Shown here: one piece after another, positions 22,030 to 26,475 of the stretch
Layout of the letters: each line of letters starts with the position of its first letter
Numbering within the stretch: position 1 is the first letter of the stretch
The notes under the pieces: generated by a model
What the model was told of the DNA's origin: nothing
Databases searched by the model: none
Seen by the model: the letters and a program-made list of their open reading frames with translations, nothing else
Assembly (NCBI RefSeq): GCF_000725625.1
Contig: NZ_JOHS01000071.1
Location: 1-26,475 of the forward strand
Direction: 5' to 3'
Source of the DNA: Streptomyces sp. NRRL F-6676
GTDB lineage: Bacteria > Actinomycetota > Actinomycetes > Streptomycetales > Streptomycetaceae
DNA length: 26,475 nucleotides
Translations under genes and position numbers: made by a program

Positions 22030-22959
22030 CTACGCAAGCAGCCCCGACGACTTCCACAGCCGGCGGCCGGCGCCGCGCAGCACGCCGATGTCGTCCAGGA
22101 AGTCCGTCAGCCGCTTGGAGCCCGTCTGCATGACCTCCTTGCGGTGGCCGCTCGCCTTCACCTGCGCCATCGCCTCGCGCCGGTCCAGGCCGACGTTGGT
22201 GTACACCTCGGGGTTGACGAAGGCGACGGAGAAGACCCGCGCGAACTCGCCGGAGGTGACCCGGGTGAACTCCTGCGACCAGCGCGGCGCCGTCATCATC
22301 TGCCGGCGCAGCTCCTCGCGGGCGTACCGCACGTGCCGTGCCTCCTCCACGACGTGGATCCGCGTGACCCCGCGGATCAGCGGCTGCACGCGCTCGTCGG
22401 GGAAGGTCAGCCTCTGCATCCAGTCGAGCACCTCCTCGCCGAGCAGGGTCGCGGTGAAGGAGCCGGGCGTGGTGGAGATCGTCTTGAACAGCCGGCCCAG
22501 GTTCTGGTGGATCCGGCTCACCGGGTACCAGGGGGTGCCGCCGCGCGAGATCAGCCGGGCGAACATCTTGGAGTGCCGGCACTCGTCCTCGATCTCGGTG
22601 AGCGCGTACCGCACATGCGCGCTCGTCGCCGCCTTGTCGTAGATGTGGCGGCAGAGCAGCTGCATCAGGATGATCTCGAACCAGATGCCGAGCGAGGCGA
22701 GCGCCGCCGCCTCGTGCTGGGAGAGCAGGACGCGCTGCTCCTCGCTCATCCGCTTCCACAGCGGGGTGCCGTACAGCGACACCAGCTCCGGCGGCCAGAA
22801 CCACTTGCCCTCCTCGAAGGGGGCCTCCCAGTCCAGCTCCTTGTCGGGATCGAAGGAGTGCTTGGCGGAGGAGTCGAGCAGCCGCTTCGCCACCTGCTCC
22901 CGGTCCTTGAGCAGGCCGAGCGCGTCGCGCAGCACCTCGGCCTCCGTCACGGTCGTCAT
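22030..22959 (-). CDS. AurF-like diiron oxygenase
   Basis: A 309-residue protein of the AurF/p-aminobenzoate N-oxygenase family, ferritin-like enzymes that use a dinuclear iron site and O2. Metal-ligand motifs can be read directly: Glu126-x-x-His129 in EDECRHS, Glu175/176 in LLGEEVLDW, and His202-x3-Glu206-x2-His209 in IHVVEEARH. Their spacings equal those of AurF (E136/H139 and H223/E227/H230). An earlier helix, SQHEAAALASLGIWFEIILMQLL, supplies the first glutamate. The substrate is unknown; many members are encoded beside a TetR regulator with no biosynthetic cluster, and none is seen here. ATG at 22957-22959 has GAGGTGGGA upstream. Its 5' region carries an unusual repeat array. Confidence 0.9.
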   Translation of the reverse strand: MTTVTEAEVLRDALGLLKDREQVAKRLLDSSAKHSFDPDKELDWEAPFEEGKWFWPPELVSLYGTPLWKRMSEEQRVLLSQHEAAALASLGIWFEIILMQLLCRHIYDKAATSAHVRYALTEIEDECRHSKMFARLISRGGTPWYPVSRIHQNLGRLFKTISTTPGSFTATLLGEEVLDWMQRLTFPDERVQPLIRGVTRIHVVEEARHVRYAREELRRQMMTAPRWSQEFTRVTSGEFARVFSVAFVNPEVYTNVGLDRREAMAQVKASGHRKEVMQTGSKRLTDFLDDIGVLRGAGRRLWKSSGLLA

Positions 22960-22975
22960 TCGTTCCCACCTCGTC

Positions 22976-23020
22976 GTACGTGCGTAGCTGCGTACATGCC
23001 CGTACCTGCGTACGTGCGTA
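22976..23020. repeat. CGTACGTGCGTA direct repeat array at the AurF-like 5' region
   Basis: CGTACGTGCGTA occurs exactly at 22976-22987 and 23009-23020, 33 bases apart, about three helical turns. Between them lie GCGTACA and CGTACCTG variants, so CGTAC/GTACG cores recur along 45 bases. The array is 17-61 bases upstream of the start codon. It could be an operator for the TetR protein encoded downstream. Confidence 0.6.
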
Positions 23021-23089
23021 TGGAGTTCGCGGCGCCGCCCAGCGGGCACCCGGACATGGGTTACCGGTGGTTACCTGCGGCCCGACTCT

Positions 23090-23119
23090 TATGAGACTGC
23101 TTGTCAGCAAGGACGTCAA
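23090..23119 (-). promoter_or_regulatory. Candidate promoter and dyad upstream of the AurF-like gene
   Basis: On the minus strand TTGACG (23119-23114) is followed after 18 bases by CTCATA (23095-23090). Between them TGCT-N4-AGCA (23098-23109) forms a small dyad. If this is the promoter, the leader of about 120 bases includes the CGTACGTGCGTA array. The -10 match is poor. Confidence 0.35.
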
Positions 23120-23141
23120 TCCCCCGCGTCCCACTTCCCAC

Positions 23142-23175
23142 GTACTTCGCACACTCCCGTACTTCGCACACTCCC
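23142..23175. repeat. Perfect 17-base tandem duplication
   Basis: GTACTTCGCACACTCCC stands twice without a gap, at 23142-23158 and 23159-23175, just upstream of the promoter-like sequence. An exact duplication with no decay suggests a recent event. Confidence 0.85.
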
Positions 23176-23259
23176 GGGCGGGCGGTGTGAGCGGGCGGGC
23201 TGGCGGTGTGAGCTTGCGGGCAGTGCGGGCGGTGTGGGCGGTGCGCGGTACGGAGGCCG

Positions 23260-24735
23260 TCAGCGCGTGTCCGCCGCCGCCCGGTTGTCGAGCACCGCCT
23301 CCATCACCGCACGGGCGATCGGCGCCGCGTCCCCGCCCCCGCTGATCTCGCCCCGCGCCCCCGCGTCCTCCACCACCACCGCGACCGCCACCGCCGGGGC
23401 CGGCGCGTCCTCGCTCCGCGCCCAGGAGATGAACCAGGCGTACGGCGTCCCCGCATTGCCCACGCCGTGCTGCGCGGTGCCCGTCTTGCCGCCCACGACC
23501 GCCCCGGGGATCGCCGCGTTGGTGCCGGTGCCCTCCTCCACCACGCCCGTCATCAGCTCCCGCAGCCGCTCGGCCGTCCGCTGCCGCATCGCCCGGTGCA
23601 GGGTGCGCGGCCGGGTGGCGGAGAGGGTGGTGCCGGCCGCGGTCGTGGTCCGCTCCACGAGGCAGGGCACCGGGACCGTGCCGTCGCCCGCCACCGCCGA
23701 GGCGATCATCGCCATGTGCAGCGGGGTGGCCCGGGTGTCGTACTGCCCGATCGACGACAGCGCCAGCTGGGCCCGGTCCTGTTTCGCGGCGAACGTGGAC
23801 CGCGCCACCGGGAACGGCACCCGCAGCCCCGCGTCGCCGAACCCGAAGGAGGCCGCCGTACGCGCCATCGCCTCCGCCCCGACCCGCACGCCGAGCTTGG
23901 CGAACACCGTGTTGCAGGACCACTCGAAGGCGTATCGCACGGAGGCGTCGGCGCAGCCGTCCACCTCGTTGGTCAGCCGGGTCCGGGTGCCCGGCAGGGT
24001 GTACGGGTCGGGGGAGGCCGTCTCGGCGTCCAGATCGTCGACCACGCCGGCGTCGAGGGCCGCCGCGGCCGTGACCACCTTGAACGTCGAGCCCGGGGGA
24101 TAGGTCTGGCTGATCGCCCGGTTCAGCATCGGCCGGTCCGGGTCGCTGTTGAGCCGCCGCCAGGCCCGTGCCGAGGCGTCCCCCGTGCCCGACAGCTCGC
24201 CCGGGTCGTACGACGGCACCGACACCAGCGCCAGGATCCGCCCCGTCACCGGATCGAGGGCCGCCACCGCCCCGCGCCGCCCGGCCAGCCCCTCGTAGGC
24301 CGCGCGCTGGGCGTCCGGGTCGATCGTCGTCACCACCGTGCCGCCGGTGGAGCGGGCGCGGGTGAGGCCGTGCAGGAGGGGGAGGGCGGCGAGCCCCGGG
24401 TCGGTGCCGGCGAGCAGTCCGTCCTGGGCGTGCTCCAGCAGCGTGGTGCCGTACACCTGCGAGGCGAAGCCGGTGACCGGGGCGTACAGCGGGCCGTCGG
24501 TGTACGTCCGCGCGTACCGGAACATCCCGCCGGTGTCGCGCGAGCCGGTCACCGGGTCGCCGCCGGCCAGGATGTCACCGCGCGGCTGCCCCCAGCGGGC
24601 GATGTCGGTACGGCGGTTGGCCGGGTTGCCGGCGTAGTCGTCGGACCGCACGAGCTGGACGCGCACCACGTTGACGAGCAGCGCCACCAGCAGCAGCGCG
24701 CACAGCAGCGCGGCGCGGCGGATGTACCGGGTCAT
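23260..24735 (-). CDS. Class B penicillin-binding protein (transpeptidase), PbpA-like
   Basis: A 491-residue membrane-anchored peptidoglycan transpeptidase that cross-links stem peptides outside the membrane. One N-terminal anchor (RRAALLCALLLVALLVNVVRVQ, about 6-27), a non-catalytic linker domain (about 30-150) with the NRRTDIARWGQPRGDIL start typical of actinobacterial PbpA, then the transpeptidase domain. It has active Ser216-x-x-Lys219 in YPPGSTFKV, Ser273-Cys-Asn275 in EWSCNTVFAK, and Lys417-Thr-Gly in GGKTGTAQHG, all intact. ATG at 24733-24735 overlaps the stop of the SEDS gene (ATGA), so translation is coupled. The pair resembles the PbpA-RodA/FtsW partner pair, in which the SEDS protein polymerises glycan and the PBP cross-links. 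The open frame extends upstream in the wrong frame over the SEDS gene and was rejected. Confidence 0.95.
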   Translation of the reverse strand: MTRYIRRAALLCALLLVALLVNVVRVQLVRSDDYAGNPANRRTDIARWGQPRGDILAGGDPVTGSRDTGGMFRYARTYTDGPLYAPVTGFASQVYGTTLLEHAQDGLLAGTDPGLAALPLLHGLTRARSTGGTVVTTIDPDAQRAAYEGLAGRRGAVAALDPVTGRILALVSVPSYDPGELSGTGDASARAWRRLNSDPDRPMLNRAISQTYPPGSTFKVVTAAAALDAGVVDDLDAETASPDPYTLPGTRTRLTNEVDGCADASVRYAFEWSCNTVFAKLGVRVGAEAMARTAASFGFGDAGLRVPFPVARSTFAAKQDRAQLALSSIGQYDTRATPLHMAMIASAVAGDGTVPVPCLVERTTTAAGTTLSATRPRTLHRAMRQRTAERLRELMTGVVEEGTGTNAAIPGAVVGGKTGTAQHGVGNAGTPYAWFISWARSEDAPAPAVAVAVVVEDAGARGEISGGGDAAPIARAVMEAVLDNRAAADTR

Positions 24736-26129
24736 GGGGCCGCCGTTCCGTCGGTCGCCGGTCGGTCTCTGTCCTGGGAGGCGGCGGTCCCGGTCTGCGT
24801 GACCGGTGTCCTGCCGCCGGGCGCGGCCTCCGCCTCGCTCTCGTCGCGGCGGGCGGAGTCGCTGAGCCGGATCAGCAGCGCGACGATGATCCAGTTGGTG
24901 ACCAGCGACGACCCGCCCTGCGCCAGGAACGGCATCGCCATCCCGGTGAGCGGGATCAGCCCCGTCACCCCGCCCGCGATCACGAACACTTGCAGCGCCA
25001 GGATCGAGGCGAGCCCCACGGCCAGCAGCCGGCCGAACGGATCGCGCAGCGCGAGCCCGGCCCGGTAACCGCGCTCCACCAGCAGCGCGTAGAGACCGAA
25101 CACCGCGACCAGCCCGGCCAGCCCCAGCTCCTCCCCGGCCGTGGCCAGGATGAAGTCCGACTTGGCGGCGAAGCCGATGAGGATGGAGTGGCCCGCGCCG
25201 AGGCCGGTGCCGAGCAGCCCGCCCGCGGCGAACGCGAACAGCGACTGGGCGAGCTGGTTGGGGCCCTGGCCCGCCTCGATGGAGGCGAAGGGGTGCAGCC
25301 AGTCCTCGACCCGCCCGTGCACATGCGGCTCCAGCCGCCCCACGGCCAGCGCGCCGGCCACCGCCAGCAGCAGCCCGACGGCCACCCAGCCGGTGCGCCC
25401 GGTGGCGACGTACAGCAGGACGACGAACAGCCCGAAGAACAGCAGCGAGGTGCCGAGGTCCCGCTCCAGCACCAGGACCCCCACGCTGAGCAGCCAGATC
25501 GCCACGACCGGCCCGAGCACCCGCCCGGTGGGGAACTGCACTCGCCACAGCCGGCGCCCGGCGTACGCCAGCGCGTGCCCGTTGGCGGCGAGGTACCCGG
25601 CGAAGAACACGGCGAGCAGCACCTTCGCGAACTCGCCCGGCTGCAACGAGAACCCGGCGATCCGCACCCAGATCCGGGCGCCGTTCACCGCCGGGAAGAA
25701 GATCGGCACGGTGAGCAGGGCGAGCGCCCCGACGACGCTCACGTACGCGTACCGCTGGAGCACCCGGTGGTCGTCCAGGACCACGACCACCACGATGAAC
25801 AGCGCGACGCCGAGGGTGGACCAGTTGAGCTGGGTCGGCGCGGCGGCGTCGCCCGGCGTCTCCAGGTCCAGCCGGTAGATCAGCACCAGCCCGAGCCCGT
25901 TCAGCAGTACGGCGATGGGCAGCAGCACGGGGTCGGCGAGCGGCGCCCGGAACCGTACGGCGAGATGCGCGAGCAGCGCGAGGACGGCGAGCCCGGCCCC
26001 GTACCCGGCCGCCCCCGGCGGCACGGCCCCGTGCCGTGCGAGCCCGACCGCGCAATACCCGCAGACGGACAGCACCACGGCAAGCGAAATGAGCAAGACC
26101 TCGACCCCACGCCACCCGGTCCGCCGCAT
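24732..26129 (-). CDS. FtsW/RodA/SpoVE-family (SEDS) peptidoglycan glycosyltransferase
   Basis: A 465-residue polytopic membrane protein with about 12 hydrophobic segments. SEDS signatures are present: NGARIWVRIAGFSLQPGEFAKVLLAVFFAGYL, LVLERDLGTSLLFFGLFVVLLYVATGR with the conserved acidic residue after the Arg, a long extracytoplasmic loop around HVHGRVEDWLHPF and GQGPNQLAQSLFAFAAGG, and the C-terminal PLTGMAMPFLAQGGSSLVTNW. It polymerises lipid II glycan strands together with the class B PBP encoded next, to which it is joined by a 4-base overlap. After the last helix is a disordered charged tail of about 45 residues. ATG at 26127-26129 is chosen because it starts the first membrane-flanking segment (MRRTGWRGVEVLL); no Shine-Dalgarno is present. 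It is not next to a cell-division cluster, so it may be one of several SEDS paralogues in Streptomyces. Confidence 0.95.
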   Translation of the reverse strand: MRRTGWRGVEVLLISLAVVLSVCGYCAVGLARHGAVPPGAAGYGAGLAVLALLAHLAVRFRAPLADPVLLPIAVLLNGLGLVLIYRLDLETPGDAAAPTQLNWSTLGVALFIVVVVVLDDHRVLQRYAYVSVVGALALLTVPIFFPAVNGARIWVRIAGFSLQPGEFAKVLLAVFFAGYLAANGHALAYAGRRLWRVQFPTGRVLGPVVAIWLLSVGVLVLERDLGTSLLFFGLFVVLLYVATGRTGWVAVGLLLAVAGALAVGRLEPHVHGRVEDWLHPFASIEAGQGPNQLAQSLFAFAAGGLLGTGLGAGHSILIGFAAKSDFILATAGEELGLAGLVAVFGLYALLVERGYRAGLALRDPFGRLLAVGLASILALQVFVIAGGVTGLIPLTGMAMPFLAQGGSSLVTNWIIVALLIRLSDSARRDESEAEAAPGGRTPVTQTGTAASQDRDRPATDGTAAP

Positions 26130-26145
26130 ATTCGCAACATACCGG
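26130..26145 (-). promoter_or_regulatory. Possible -10 element placed for a leaderless SEDS transcript
   Basis: On the minus strand TATGTT lies six bases before the ATG of the SEDS gene. That fits the TANNNT -10 of actinobacterial promoters with transcription starting at or near the A of ATG. No Shine-Dalgarno is present, which also fits a leaderless message. The -35 is not recognisable. Confidence 0.3.
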
Positions 26146-26162
26146 GATGGATAGGACAGAGG

Positions 26163-26215
26163 GTAAGGGGCGCCCCGTAAGGGACGCGGGGAACTGCGCC
26201 CGAACCCCCCACCTT
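26163..26215 (-). repeat. Dispersed intergenic repeat, inverted partial copy
   Basis: Read on the minus strand it gives GGGCGCAGTTCCCCGCG followed by TCCCTTACGGGGCGCCCC, the third module of the repeats that flank lon. It lies in the divergent spacer between the SEDS gene and the last gene. The hairpin arms are imperfect here. Confidence 0.55.
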
Positions 26216-26229
26216 GCCCGCACCCCGCA

Positions 26230-26255
26230 CCCCCTGTTCCCATGGAACAAGGGGG
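26230..26255 (+). promoter_or_regulatory. Hairpin that includes the Shine-Dalgarno of the last gene
   Basis: CCCCCTGTTCC (26230-26240), CAT, then GGAACAAGGGGG (26244-26255) form an 11-bp stem with one bulged A and a 3-base loop. The core TGTTCC-CAT-GGAACA is a perfect 15-base dyad. The 3' arm contains AAGGGGG, the ribosome-binding site of the ATG at 26267. The element could be an RNA switch of translation or a DNA operator. Confidence 0.5.
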
Positions 26256-26266
26256 TGACCACCCGT

Positions 26267-26475
26267 ATGACCCGACTGCGCGTCACACCGTCCCGCCACC
26301 GCACCCACGACCGCCTCTACGTCCACCACCCCGACGGCACCACCCTCGCCTGGTACGACCGGGACACCTCCCGCGTCAACCTCCTCGACGCCGCCCTCCA
26401 GGACGCCGTCCTGGAAACCCTCGCCCCCTTCCTCACCGGCCCCGTCACCGTCTGCCCACCCCCCGCCCCCACCTC
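26267..26475 (+). CDS. N-terminal part of a probable NERD-domain protein (partial)
   Basis: An open frame from ATG 26267 to the right edge, 69 codons, reading MTRLRVTPSRHRTHDRLYVH, then HPDGTTLAWYDRDTSRVNLL and a tail rich in Pro. I recall similar N-termini in Streptomyces proteins with a nuclease-related NERD domain, which follows later in the protein and is not in this window, so the family call rests on memory of the N-terminus only. AAGGGGGTGA lies about ten bases upstream; GTG at 26255 in the same frame is an alternative start. It is divergent from the SEDS gene, and its Shine-Dalgarno sits in a hairpin. Confidence 0.7.
   Translation, partial: MTRLRVTPSRHRTHDRLYVHHPDGTTLAWYDRDTSRVNLLDAALQDAVLETLAPFLTGPVTVCPPPAPT

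Larger units (their letters stand above)
22960..23259. other. Repeat-rich regulatory spacer upstream of the AurF-like gene
   Basis: This 300-base spacer lies between the end of the PBP gene and the AurF-like start, both leftward. It contains the CGTACGTGCGTA array (22976-23020), a promoter-like region (23090-23119), a 17-base tandem repeat (23142-23175) and two copies of GGCGGTGTGAGC (23181-23192, 23202-23213) with a degenerate GGCGGTGTGGGCGGTG continuation. I see no coding sequence. Confidence 0.6.

Noticed and set aside
22976..23020. CRISPR-like array
   Set aside because: Only two exact 12-base copies with a short variant spacer and no cas genes.
23260..26304. A 1014-codon frame joining the PBP with a long upstream extension
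   Set aside because: The upstream part is out of frame with the SEDS gene, which has clear membrane and signature motifs. The PBP starts at 24735 with the ATGA overlap.

Overview
The window is chromosomal DNA of very high G+C from an actinomycete, almost certainly a Streptomyces. Evidence: strong third-position G/C bias, GTG and TTG starts, a fused actinobacterial 2-oxoglutarate decarboxylase (Kgd), a conservon (CvnA-B-C-D) and an HspR-type operator in front of lon. It reads as core chromosome with normal housekeeping neighbours; I see no integrase, transposase, tRNA, rRNA or CRISPR array.

Layout. 1-423: the end of an unidentified rightward gene, then a small leftward DUF6104-type gene. 515-4333: kgd, leftward, closed by a perfect 12-bp terminator stem. 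4685-6849: a leftward two-component system (response regulator then histidine kinase) with a hairpin between it and kgd. 6972-7697: a leftward spermidine-synthase-like methyltransferase-fold gene. 7994-10426: lon, rightward, interrupted by an in-frame TAA at 9722-9724 exactly between the AAA+ module and the Ser/Lys protease domain, with an HspR/HAIR-like operator in front and direct copies of a hairpin-rich intergenic repeat on both sides. 10577-12119: a secreted GH25 lysozyme and a divergent MarR regulator. 12204-12992: a PP2C-like protein. 13349-18249: the conservon (sensor kinase, Roadblock, DUF742, GTPase) as a tightly overlapping operon, followed by a styrene-monooxygenase-like flavoprotein (18344-19597). 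19719-20753: a secreted NlpC/P60 endopeptidase. 20856-22959: a small conserved hypothetical, a TetR regulator and an AurF-like diiron oxygenase, all leftward. 23260-26129: a leftward SEDS (FtsW/RodA) and class B penicillin-binding protein pair with ATGA overlap. 26267-end: the start of a rightward gene resembling Streptomyces NERD-domain proteins.

How the genes relate. Cell-envelope enzymes recur (GH25 lysozyme, NlpC/P60, SEDS-PBP), but their arrangement gives no sign of one pathway. The conservon is a membrane-associated G-protein-like signalling unit whose likely output partner here is the flavin monooxygenase. The AurF/TetR pair looks like a self-regulated oxidative enzyme.

The observations most worth checking are the split lon; an 18-bp tandem repeat that lies in frame behind the TAG stop of cvnD and leads into the monooxygenase gene; a start-site hairpin that buries the Shine-Dalgarno of the last gene; and several unexplained dyads and repeat arrays in the divergent or upstream regions. 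I found no convincing wholly new multi-gene system.
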